DNA of 64,000 bases, from the NCBI RefSeq assembly GCF_004341515.1, contig NZ_SLZF01000001.1, positions 806,001 through 870,000 on the forward strand, read 5' to 3'. A program made the translations under genes and the position numbers. The stretch is from Allobosea sp. BK604. Lineage in GTDB: Bacteria > Pseudomonadota > Alphaproteobacteria > Rhizobiales > Beijerinckiaceae. The notes under the pieces are model-generated. The model was not told the DNA's origin. It ran no database searches and saw only the letters and a list, made by a program, of their open reading frames with translations. Positions 18,542 through 26,940 of this stretch are shown here, piece after piece; the stretch's first letter is position 1, and each line of letters starts with the position of its first letter.

Positions 18542-21500
18542 TCACTCCGCCGGGGCAGGATGCGGTGTGGGCGCGTGGCCATGCCCGTGCGCTTCGTCCT
18601 CGCCATGCACCGGCCGGTGCTTGCGGGCGAGATAGGTGTAGACCACAGGCACCACGTAAAGCGTCAGCAAGGTGCCGAAGGTCATGCCGCCGACGATGAC
18701 CCAGCCGATCTGCGAGCGGCTCTCCGCACCGGCGCCATGCGCCAGCGCCAGCGGCACGGCGCCGAGCACCATCGCGCCCGTGGTCATCAGGATCGGCCGC
18801 AGCCGCAGCTCCGCCGCATTGATCAGCGCCTCGCGCAGTTCCTGTCCCTCTTCACGCAGCTGGTTGGTGAATTCGAGGATGAGGATGCCGTGCTTGGTGA
18901 TGAGGCCGACCAGCGTGATCAAACCGATCTGGCTGTACACGTTGAGCGTGCCGCCGCTGTAATAGAGCGCGGCGAGAGCGCCGGTGATCGAGAGCGGCAC
19001 CGAGACCATGATCACGATCGGGTCGACGAAGCTCTCGAACTGCGCGGCGAGCACGAGATAGATGAAGCCGAGCGCCAGCAGGAAGACCAGGAAGATCGAG
19101 GCGCCGGACTGCTTGAACTCACGGCTCTGGCCTGAATAGTCGATCTGCACCGTCTTCGGCAGCATCTTGGCGGCAGCCTGCTCCAGAACGGCGAGGCCGT
19201 CGCCTAGCGAATAGCCGGGCGCAGGCACGGCGGTGATCGTCGCCGAACGCAGCTGGTTGAAGCGGATCAGCTCCTTTGGCGCGACATTTTCCTCAATGTT
19301 CACCAGGCTGGAGAGCTGGACGACCGCACCGTTGCGGCCACGCAGATAGATCGACTGCAGCGCCTGCGGCGTCGCGCGATCGGTACCGGCGACCTGCAGC
19401 ACGACGTCGTACTGCTCGCCGTTCATGTTGAAGCGCGTCACCTGCCGCCCGCCGAGCAGCGTTTCCATCGTGCGACCGATGATGTCGATGCCGACGCCGA
19501 GATCCGACGCGCGTTGCCGGTCGATGGAGACTTTGATCTGCGGCTTGTCGAGGATGAGATTGCTCTCGAGATTGGTCATTGCCGGCGATTTCGAGGCCTC
19601 GGCGATGACAAGATCGACATATTCCTTGATCTGCGCATAGGGCTCCGACGAGCGCAGCACGAACTCGACTGGTTTGCTGTTGGCGCCGCCGGGCGTGCCG
19701 AGCGAAGGCGGATTGATGGCGAAGAGCCGGATTCCGGGAATCTGCGACAGGCCCCGGTTGATCTCGGCAACGAGGTCCTGCTGCTTGCGGTGGCGTTGCT
19801 CCCAGGGCTTCAGCCGCGCGAAGGCGATGGCGCGCGTCACGTCGGGGAAGCCGACGATGACGAGATAGCTCTCCACCTCGGGAATCTTGCTGAAGTAGTT
19901 CTCGACCTGCCGCGCATAGTCGGCGGTGAAGCTCAGTGTCGCCCCCTCGGGCGCGACGCCGATGCCGTTGATCGTGCCGCGATCCTCGACCGGAGCGAGC
20001 TCAGAGCGCAGGTTGGTGAACAGGAAATAGCTCGAGCCGGCGACGCAGAGCGCGAGCAGGACGATGACCGGGCGGATCGCCAGTGCGCCGCGCAGCGAGG
20101 CGCGATAGCCGCGGGCCAACCCGTCGAAACCGCGCTCCAGCAGGTTGTAGAGCCAGCTGTGCTTGTCGTGGTGCTTGAGCAGCTTGGCGCACATCATCGG
20201 CGTCAGTGTCAGCGCGACGAAGCCCGAGACGAGCACCGCGCCAGCGAGCGTCAGCGCGAATTCGATGAAGAGCTTGCCGGTGCGGCCGGTCGAGAAGGCC
20301 ATCGGTGCGTAGACGGCGACCAGTGTCAGCGTCATTGCCACCACGGCGAAGGCGATCTCGTTGATGCCCTTGATCGCCGCCTTGGTCGGCGGCATGCCGT
20401 CCTCGACATGGCGGTGTACATTCTCGAGCACGACGATCGCGTCGTCGACGACGAGGCCGATCGCCAGCACCATCGAAAGCAGCGTCAGCGTGTTGACGGT
20501 GAAGCCGAGCATGTACATCAGCGCGAAGGCGCCGATCAGCGAGACCGGAATGGTGACGAGCGGGATCAGCGTCGCGCGCACCGAGCGCAGGAAGATGAAG
20601 ATGATCAGCACGACGAGAACCACCGCCTCGCCGATCGTCGAATAGACCGCCTGGATCGAGCGGTCGATGAAGATCGAGGTGTCGTAGGAGGTGGCGATGC
20701 CCATGCCGTCCGGCAGGTCCTCGGTGATCTCCGGCAGCGCGGCGCGGATGCCCTCGGAGACGTCGAGCGGATTCGCGGTCGCCTGCTTGACGATGCCGAT
20801 CGTGACCGAGGGCCGGCTGGCGAACCAGGCGGCGTTGCGCTCCTCGCGCGCGCCGAGCCCGACCTTCGCCACGTCCTTCAGCTTCACCGGGAAGCCCCTG
20901 ACGTCCTTGATGACGATTTCCTGGAATTGCTCCGGCGTGCTCAGGCTGGTCTGCGACAGCACCGTGAACTCGCGGTCACTGCTCTCGATGCGGCCCGACG
21001 GGATCTCGATATTCTGCGCGGCCAGCGCCGCCTCGATCTCCTGCACGGTGACGTCATAGGCCGCCATCCGGGCGCGATCGAGCCAGATGCGCATTGCGTA
21101 TTGCCGCTGGCCGATGATGCGGACTTCGGCGACGCCGGTGACGTTCTGAACACGGTCGGCGATGAAGCGGTCGGCGAAATCGGTCAGCTCGAGCGGAGTG
21201 TGGCGCGAGCTGGTCAGCGACAGGTAGAGGATCGGCTGGGCATCGGCCTCGACCTTGGCGATGATCGGCTCGTCGATCTCATCCGGCATGCGGCCGCGCA
21301 CGCGGCTGACGCGGTCGCGCACATCGGAAGCCGCCACGTCCGGGTTCACCGACGGACGGAAGCGCACCGAAATGTTGCTGCGCTCCTGCCGGCTGGTCGA
21401 GGAGATGATCTCGATGCCTTCGATGCCGGCGATCGAGTTCTCCAGGATCTGCGTCACCTGGGTCTCGATGATCTCGGCGCTGGCGCCGCGATAGACCGTC

Positions 21501-21643
21501 TGCACCGAGACGATCGGCTCGTCGATATTCGGATATTCGCGCACCGTCAGGCGCGTATAGGAGACGAAGCCGATCAGGACCACGAGCAGGCTCAGCACGG
21601 TCGAGAGGACCGGCCGCTTGACGAAGAGCGCGAAGAGGCTCAT
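18542..21643 (-). CDS. RND efflux transporter permease (AcrB/MexB superfamily)
   Basis: Inner-membrane proton-driven drug or solute exporter of 1033 residues, a full-length RND protein. It starts MSLFALFVKRPVLSTVLSLL, the conserved first membrane helix. The proton-relay aspartates are intact in GLVVDDAIVVLENV. Two large periplasmic loops and twelve membrane segments can be followed in the sequence, and the second half has the matching SGGTLNVYSQIGLITLVGL region. The C-terminus ends in a His-rich tail (GEDEAHGHGHAPTPHP). Its start overlaps the adaptor stop by four bases (ATGA), so translation is coupled. No outer-membrane factor is present in the window. Substrate unknown; heavy-metal type is unlikely because the periplasmic motifs are of the HAE1 kind. 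Confidence 0.93.
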   Translation of the reverse strand: MSLFALFVKRPVLSTVLSLLVVLIGFVSYTRLTVREYPNIDEPIVSVQTVYRGASAEIIETQVTQILENSIAGIEGIEIISSTSRQERSNISVRFRPSVNPDVAASDVRDRVSRVRGRMPDEIDEPIIAKVEADAQPILYLSLTSSRHTPLELTDFADRFIADRVQNVTGVAEVRIIGQRQYAMRIWLDRARMAAYDVTVQEIEAALAAQNIEIPSGRIESSDREFTVLSQTSLSTPEQFQEIVIKDVRGFPVKLKDVAKVGLGAREERNAAWFASRPSVTIGIVKQATANPLDVSEGIRAALPEITEDLPDGMGIATSYDTSIFIDRSIQAVYSTIGEAVVLVVLIIFIFLRSVRATLIPLVTIPVSLIGAFALMYMLGFTVNTLTLLSMVLAIGLVVDDAIVVLENVHRHVEDGMPPTKAAIKGINEIAFAVVAMTLTLVAVYAPMAFSTGRTGKLFIEFALTLAGAVLVSGFVALTLTPMMCAKLLKHHDKHSWLYNLLERGFDGLARGYRASLRGALAIRPVIVLLALCVAGSSYFLFTNLRSELAPVEDRGTINGIGVAPEGATLSFTADYARQVENYFSKIPEVESYLVIVGFPDVTRAIAFARLKPWEQRHRKQQDLVAEINRGLSQIPGIRLFAINPPSLGTPGGANSKPVEFVLRSSEPYAQIKEYVDLVIAEASKSPAMTNLESNLILDKPQIKVSIDRQRASDLGVGIDIIGRTMETLLGGRQVTRFNMNGEQYDVVLQVAGTDRATPQALQSIYLRGRNGAVVQLSSLVNIEENVAPKELIRFNQLRSATITAVPAPGYSLGDGLAVLEQAAAKMLPKTVQIDYSGQSREFKQSGASIFLVFLLALGFIYLVLAAQFESFVDPIVIMVSVPLSITGALAALYYSGGTLNVYSQIGLITLVGLITKHGILILEFTNQLREEGQELREALINAAELRLRPILMTTGAMVLGAVPLALAHGAGAESRSQIGWVIVGGMTFGTLLTLYVVPVVYTYLARKHRPVHGEDEAHGHGHAPTPHPAPAE

Positions 21644-22731
21644 TCCGTGGCGCTCGTCTGCACCGGCGGTAGGCTGTTCTTGATCGCGACCGCGACGCCG
21701 TCGCGCAGGCGCATCTGGCCGGTGGTGACGATCTGCATGGCCGGGTTCAGGCCCTTGGTGATCTCGACCTTGCCTTGCATGCGCTTGCCGAGCTCGACCG
21801 GCATGCGCTTGGCCTTTCCGTCCTGAACCACGTAGATCATCTTGTTCATGCCATCTGGCACCACCGCCGTCTCCGGCACGATCAGCGCCTTCTCGCGCTG
21901 ATTGACGATGATGTTGATGCGGGCGAACAGGCCGGGCTTCAGCGCGAGATCGCTGTTGGGGATCATCGCGCGCAGCCGGATGGCGCGGCCGTTGATGTCG
22001 ACCACCGGGTCGATTGCGAAGATCCGGCCGGTGAAGGTGCGGTCTGGGACGGCATCGAGCTTGACCTCGATCGTCTGGCCGACCTTGACGCTGCTCAGGA
22101 ACAGCTCAGGCACGCGGAAATCGACTTTGATCGGGTCGATCGCGGTCAGCGTGATCAGCTCCTTGCCGGCCGGGACATAGTCGCCGACGCCGACCGAGCG
22201 CAGCCCGACGACGCCGGTGAAGGGGGCGACGATGGCGGTCAGCGCCAGGCGCGACTGCGACAGCTGCAGCCGGGCCTCGGCGACCGCGAGCTGCGCCGTC
22301 GCCTGTTCGAGCGCCACCTGCGTGCCCGAGCCGCGCTGCACCAGCGAGCGGCTGCGTTCATGCGTGTCGCGCGCCAGCCTGACATCGGCCTCGGCCTGCT
22401 TCAGGTCGGCTTCCAGGATGGCCTTGTCGAGCTTGACCAGCTCCTGGCCCTTCTGGACGCGGTCGCCTTCCTTGAAGCCGAGCGCGACGACGCGGCCGGC
22501 GATCTCCGGCGCGATCACCACCGATTCATCGGCAGCGAGCGTGCCTAGCGCCTGGACCTCTTCGTTGACGCTGGCGATCTCGATCTTGCCGACCTCGACG
22601 GGCACGGCGGAAGCCTGCGGATTGGTCGCGGCGCGCGCCGGGGAGACCTGGGCCGCCTTGAAGTTGCGGTAGCCGTAATACCCTCCGCCTGCCAGTCCGG
22701 CGATCACGAGAAGAAGGACGAGACGCTTCAT
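21640..22731 (-). CDS. RND efflux periplasmic adaptor (membrane fusion protein)
   Basis: Membrane fusion protein of 363 residues that would join the RND pump to an outer-membrane channel. An N-terminal membrane anchor (LVLLLVIAGLAGGGYYGY) is followed by the lipoyl halves: VVALGFKEGDRVQKGQELVKLD and, after a coiled-coil hairpin (about residues 105-160), ALTAIVAPFTGVVGLRSVGVGDYV. A beta-barrel domain and the C-terminal membrane-proximal domain complete it. No lipobox is seen. First gene of the efflux operon and divergent from the tetR gene, with two copies of AAGACTGGACG in the shared promoter region. Confidence 0.92.
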   Translation of the reverse strand: MKRLVLLLVIAGLAGGGYYGYRNFKAAQVSPARAATNPQASAVPVEVGKIEIASVNEEVQALGTLAADESVVIAPEIAGRVVALGFKEGDRVQKGQELVKLDKAILEADLKQAEADVRLARDTHERSRSLVQRGSGTQVALEQATAQLAVAEARLQLSQSRLALTAIVAPFTGVVGLRSVGVGDYVPAGKELITLTAIDPIKVDFRVPELFLSSVKVGQTIEVKLDAVPDRTFTGRIFAIDPVVDINGRAIRLRAMIPNSDLALKPGLFARINIIVNQREKALIVPETAVVPDGMNKMIYVVQDGKAKRMPVELGKRMQGKVEITKGLNPAMQIVTTGQMRLRDGVAVAIKNSLPPVQTSATE

Positions 22732-22732
22732 A

Positions 22733-22787
22733 AGACTGGACGCTCCGGTGCGGCGAGACTAGATATATGAACAAGACTGGACGGTCT
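22733..22787. promoter_or_regulatory. Candidate TetR operators between efflux operon and tetR
   Basis: The 10-base word AGACTGGACG occurs twice, at 22733-22742 and 22774-22783. The second copy extends to an imperfect palindrome, AGACTGGACGGTCT (22774-22787), next to a CTAGT end. The placement in the 87-bp divergent intergenic region is what a local TetR repressor would use. The intervening AGATATATGA is AT-rich and may be part of a promoter. Inference from position and symmetry only. Confidence 0.5.
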
Positions 22788-22818
22788 AGTTTTAATAGGC
22801 CGCTTCATAGGCGGAAAC

Positions 22819-23493
22819 ATGACGGAAACGGTCCAGGTTCGGCGTTCGGAAACGGCTTCGGCCAAAGCAAGTTGCATGCCGGCCGAGAAGTCGCGCCCGG
22901 ACAAGCATCACGCCATCACCCAGGCTGCTTCCGAGATGTTCCTGGCCGAGGGTTTCGAGCGTGCCAGCCTCGACCAGATCGCCCATCGCGCCGGCGTTTC
23001 CAAGCAGACGATCTATAGCCACTTTGCCGACAAGGAAGCCCTGTTCAAGGCAATTTGCGTCGAATTGACGGAAAAGCTGACGATTCCCTTGCGTCAGCCC
23101 CGCCAGAAGGACGGCGCCGACCTGCGCAACCTCCTCATCCGGCTCGGCGACGATGCGCTGGCGATGATGCTGCACCCGGCCTCGCTCGACCTGCACCGGC
23201 TCGTCCTGAACGCCGCCGCCCGCTTTCCCGAATTGGGACGCGCCGCCTATGAGGCCGGTGCGGCGCGCATGATCGATGACGTGGCGACGTTGCTGTCACA
23301 ACGATCACAATCGGGTGAGGAATTGCCCAGGGTGCTCGGCGAAGCCGAGGCGCGCGTGATGGCGGAGCAGTTCATCGGCATGCTCCGCGGCTTCCACCAG
23401 ATCCGCGGCCTGCTCGGCGTGGACGCGATTCCGGTGGCGGAGCGCCGCGACTATGTGCGCTCCTGCGTTGAGCTGCTGCTGCGCGGAGGCTAG
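22819..23493 (+). CDS. TetR/AcrR family transcriptional regulator
   Basis: Regulator of 224 residues. The N-terminal helix-turn-helix spans about residues 30-75, with the recognition motif LDQIAHRAGVSKQTIYSHFADKEALF. The C-terminal ligand and dimer domain is of the AcrR/TetR_C type (residues about 90-215) with a long acidic to hydrophobic helix set. It is transcribed divergently from the MFP-RND operon, the classical layout of a local efflux repressor responding to pump substrates. The start ATG at 22819 is the first in frame; the N-terminal 25 residues before the HTH are basic. Its TAG stop lies inside a dispersed repeat. Confidence 0.92.
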   Translation: MTETVQVRRSETASAKASCMPAEKSRPDKHHAITQAASEMFLAEGFERASLDQIAHRAGVSKQTIYSHFADKEALFKAICVELTEKLTIPLRQPRQKDGADLRNLLIRLGDDALAMMLHPASLDLHRLVLNAAARFPELGRAAYEAGAARMIDDVATLLSQRSQSGEELPRVLGEAEARVMAEQFIGMLRGFHQIRGLLGVDAIPVAERRDYVRSCVELLLRGG

Positions 23494-23595
23494 AGCATTT
23501 CCGCGTTTGTTCAAATCGCAAAAATTCTCTAAGCTTTTGTTTTATCGCATTTTCTTCACACGAACGGGGGCCCACTTCGCTCGAAATTGCGCTAG
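23490..23595. repeat. Dispersed inverted repeat between tetR and dnaE2
   Basis: Imperfect terminal arms, CTAGAGCATTTCCG and CGAAATTGCGCTAG, match at 11 of 14 paired positions. The interior is AT-rich (AAGCTTTTGTTTTATCGCA), unlike the neighbouring genes. I recall similar sequences as dispersed intergenic elements in Rhizobiales. It lies between two convergent stop codons and could act as a two-way terminator. Confidence 0.6.
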
Positions 23596-23628
23596 GCGCC
23601 AAGCTCCAATGCGGGAGTGGCGAGGCGC

Positions 23629-26600
23629 TCAATGAAAATCCCGCGACTTCGGCAGCACCCTGACATTGCGCGGATGCGTGTGCTGGCGCGGCGGCATCCG
23701 GCCTTCCGTTAGCGGCCTGCGCGCCTCGTCGACCCCAGCCAATGTCCGCTGCAACAGCCCGTCCGAGAGCCGCGCCAGCTCATGCGTCCGGTCCTCGACC
23801 CGCTCGGCGACCATATGGACGATGCCTTCCGGGCTCCGTTGCAGCCGCCCCTCGAGCAGCACCAGCCGCGCGCCCATCGCCTCTCGACGATAGCGCTCGA
23901 AGGTTTTTGGCCAGAGCACGGCATTGGCGATGCCGGTCTCGTCCTCCAGCGTCATGAACATCACGCCCTTGGCGCTGCCCGGCCGCTGCCGCACGGTGAT
24001 GATCCCGGCGAGCCGGCAGCGCCTGCCGTCGCGCGCATCGAGCAGGTCCTGGCAGGTCAGGGCCCGCTCGCCGGCAAAAAGCCTGCGCAGGAACTGCATC
24101 GGGTGCCCTTTCAGCGACAGGCGCAGATGCTGGTAGTCGGCCACGACCTGCTCTGAATCCTGCATCAGCGGCAGCAGGGTCCTGGGCTCAGCGCCGAGCT
24201 CGTCGCTGTCGCTGGCCTCGAAAAGCGGCAGCGGCTTGTCGTCCGGCAGCCGCCGCACCTGCCAGAGCGCCTCGCGCCGGCTGAGCCCGAGCGAGCCGAA
24301 GGCATCGGCATCGGCCAGCGCCACCAGCGCCCGCGCCGGCAATTTCGAGCGCCGCGCCAGCGCCTCGACGCTGTCATAGGACTGCCCGCGCCGCTCCGTC
24401 AGTGCCTCACCCTGTGCCTTCGAAATGCCCTCGACCTGCCGGAAGCCCAGCCGGATCGCGAACTTGCCATTCGCTCCCCGCTCAAGCGTGTTGTCGTGGT
24501 CGCTGAGATTGATGTCGGCCGGGAGGATCTCGACGCCCGCATCCTGTGCCGAGCGAATGATCTGTGCCGGGGCATAGAAACCCATTGGCTGCGAGTTGAG
24601 CAGCGCCGCATTGAAGGCCGCGGGATGCTCATGCTTCAGCCAAGCCGAGGCGTAGACCAGAAGCGCGAAAGAGGCAGCGTGGCTTTCCGGGAAGCCGTAC
24701 TCGCCAAAGCCCTTGATCTGGCTGAAGCAGGCTCTGGCGAAGCCCGGATCATAACCGCGCGCGATCATGCGCCCGACCATCTTCTCCTCGAACATGTGGA
24801 TGGTGCCCACATTGCGGAACGTCGCCATGGCGCGGCGCAAGCCATTGGCCTCGTCGTCGGTGAATTTTGCCGCCGCCATGGCGATGCTCATCGCCTGTTC
24901 CTGGAAAAGCGGAATGCCGAGCGTCTTTTCCAGGACCTTCTTCAGTTCGTCGCGTGGCCCATGCTCAGGCGCGGGAGAGGGATAATGGACGGGTTCTCCG
25001 TTTCGCCGCCGTAAATAGGGATGCACCATGTCTCCCTGGATCGGCCCGGGCCGCACAATCGCAACTTCAATGACGAGATCGTAAAATTTCTGGGGCCTCA
25101 GCCGCGGCAGCATGTTCATCTGGGCTCGGCTTTCGACCTGGAAGACACCGATTGCCTCAGCTCGGCAAAGCATGTCGTAGACTGACTTCTGCTCCTGCGG
25201 GATCGTCGCCAGCGTCCAGTGCTCGCCCGTATGCTGCTCAATCATGTCGAAGGCCTTGCGGATGCAGGTCAGCATGCCCAGCGCCAGGACATCGACCTTC
25301 ATCATCCCGAGCGCGTCGATATCGTCCTTGTCCCATTCGATGAAGCTGCGGTCCTTCATTCCCCCCCAGCCGATCGGCACGCATTCGTCGAGCCGCCCGC
25401 GCGTCAGCACGAAGCCGCCGACATGCTGCGAAAGATGACGCGGGAAGCCGATCAGCTCGGTGGCCAGCTTCACCGCCCGCATGATCATCGGATTCGTCGG
25501 ATCAAGCCCCGCCTGCCGGACATGGTTTTCCGGCAAACCATCCCCCCAGCTGCCCCAGACCGTATTGGCGAGCGCGGCGGTGACATCCTCGCTGAGCCCA
25601 AGCGCCTTGCCGACCTCGCGGATCGCGCTACGCGGCCGGTAGCAGATGACCGTGGCGCAGATGCCGGCGCGGTCACGCGTGTAGCGCTCGAAGACATATT
25701 GCATGACCAACTCGCGTCGCTCGTGCTCAAAATCGACGTCGATATCCGGCGGCTCCTTGCGTTCCTCGGACAGGAAGCGGGCGAGCAGGGAATTGCCCTC
25801 CCGAGGGTCGATCGCTGTGACGCCCAGGCAATAGCAGACAGCGGAATTGGCGGCAGAGCCGCGCCCCTGGCACAGGATCGGCTTCTCCCGTGTCTTGGCG
25901 AACTGCACGATATCGTGGACGGTGAGGAAATAGCGCGCATAGCCAAGCCGCGCGATCAACCCGAGTTCCTTGCGGATGAGGTCCTGGATGTCATGCGGGA
26001 CGCCCTCGGGATAACGCTCCTTCGCGCCTTCCCAGGTCAATCGGTCGAGATGCCCCTGTGGCGTACGACCCTCCGGCACCGGCTCGTCCGGATATTCGTA
26101 GCGGAACTCGTCGAGCGAGAACCGGCAGCGTGCGAAAAACCGGATCGTCTCCGCCACCATCTCCGGCGCATCCCTGAACAGCCTTGTCATCTCGCTCGCC
26201 GGCTTGAGATGGCGCTCGGCATGAGCCTCCAGCATGCGGCCGGCCCGCTCGATCGGCACGTGCTCGCGGATGCAGCTCACCACATCCTGCAAGGGCCGTC
26301 GCTCAGGCACATGGTAGAGCACGTCGTTGATGGCGATGCAGGGCACGTGCGCCTTGGCCGCGAGCACGGCGAGCCGGTCACAGCGGCGCCGGTCGTCGCC
26401 GCGATGCGGCATGTCGACCCCGAGCCAGAGCTGGCCGCGAGCGAACTCCGTCACGCTGGCGAGAGCCGCCGTAATCTCGGCTTCCGGCCGCCGCTCCGGC
26501 ATCAAGATCAGCAGCAGCCCCGCGGCGAATTCGTCGAGATCCTCGAGGGTGAGGATGCACTCGCCCTTCTTCTCGACTTTCATCTTGCCCTTGGTGAGCA

Positions 26601-26940
26601 GCCGGCAGAGCCGGCCATAGGCCGCCTTGTCCTGCGGATAGGCGAGCAGGTCCGGCGTGCCGTCGGCAAAGACCAGCCGGGCACCGACAGCGAATTTCAG
26701 CCCGGTCTCGGCGATGCCGGCTTCGCGCATCGCCGCATGGGCACGGACCACGCCGGCGAGCGAGTTGCGGTCGGCGATGCCGATCCCGGCCAGGCCGAGT
26801 TCCGCGGCGCGAATGACCAGTTCCTCCGGCCGCGAGGCGCCGCGCAGGAAAGAGAAATTCGAGGTTATCGCGAGTTCGGCATAGCGCGCCGGTTGCTCCA
26901 CTGTGAGCGTCGCCACCTGGTTGTCGTTGATCGCGCTCAT
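23629..26940 (-). CDS. dnaE2: Error-prone DNA polymerase DnaE2
   Basis: Translesion C-family polymerase of 1103 residues, partner of ImuA and ImuB in SOS mutagenesis. The N-terminal PHP domain begins YAELAITSNFSFLRGASRPEEL. The polymerase active site has PDIDVDFEHERRE with its acidic residues, and the fingers and beta-binding region follow; the C-terminal OB domain reads ITVRQRPGSAKGVMFMTLEDE. The C-terminal tail lacks the tau-binding extension of replicative DnaE. I chose ATG 26940, which overlaps the imuB stop (ATGA); the open frame continues 49 codons upstream within imuB but without homology. It is the last gene of imuA-imuB-dnaE2 and should be LexA controlled. Confidence 0.95.
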   Translation of the reverse strand: MSAINDNQVATLTVEQPARYAELAITSNFSFLRGASRPEELVIRAAELGLAGIGIADRNSLAGVVRAHAAMREAGIAETGLKFAVGARLVFADGTPDLLAYPQDKAAYGRLCRLLTKGKMKVEKKGECILTLEDLDEFAAGLLLILMPERRPEAEITAALASVTEFARGQLWLGVDMPHRGDDRRRCDRLAVLAAKAHVPCIAINDVLYHVPERRPLQDVVSCIREHVPIERAGRMLEAHAERHLKPASEMTRLFRDAPEMVAETIRFFARCRFSLDEFRYEYPDEPVPEGRTPQGHLDRLTWEGAKERYPEGVPHDIQDLIRKELGLIARLGYARYFLTVHDIVQFAKTREKPILCQGRGSAANSAVCYCLGVTAIDPREGNSLLARFLSEERKEPPDIDVDFEHERRELVMQYVFERYTRDRAGICATVICYRPRSAIREVGKALGLSEDVTAALANTVWGSWGDGLPENHVRQAGLDPTNPMIMRAVKLATELIGFPRHLSQHVGGFVLTRGRLDECVPIGWGGMKDRSFIEWDKDDIDALGMMKVDVLALGMLTCIRKAFDMIEQHTGEHWTLATIPQEQKSVYDMLCRAEAIGVFQVESRAQMNMLPRLRPQKFYDLVIEVAIVRPGPIQGDMVHPYLRRRNGEPVHYPSPAPEHGPRDELKKVLEKTLGIPLFQEQAMSIAMAAAKFTDDEANGLRRAMATFRNVGTIHMFEEKMVGRMIARGYDPGFARACFSQIKGFGEYGFPESHAASFALLVYASAWLKHEHPAAFNAALLNSQPMGFYAPAQIIRSAQDAGVEILPADINLSDHDNTLERGANGKFAIRLGFRQVEGISKAQGEALTERRGQSYDSVEALARRSKLPARALVALADADAFGSLGLSRREALWQVRRLPDDKPLPLFEASDSDELGAEPRTLLPLMQDSEQVVADYQHLRLSLKGHPMQFLRRLFAGERALTCQDLLDARDGRRCRLAGIITVRQRPGSAKGVMFMTLEDETGIANAVLWPKTFERYRREAMGARLVLLEGRLQRSPEGIVHMVAERVEDRTHELARLSDGLLQRTLAGVDEARRPLTEGRMPPRQHTHPRNVRVLPKSRDFH

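Noticed and set aside
19514..21826. Open frame of 770 codons opposite the RND pump
   Set aside because: Rich in His, Asp and Arg with no hydrophobic or domain pattern, and it crosses the start of the RND gene into the adaptor.
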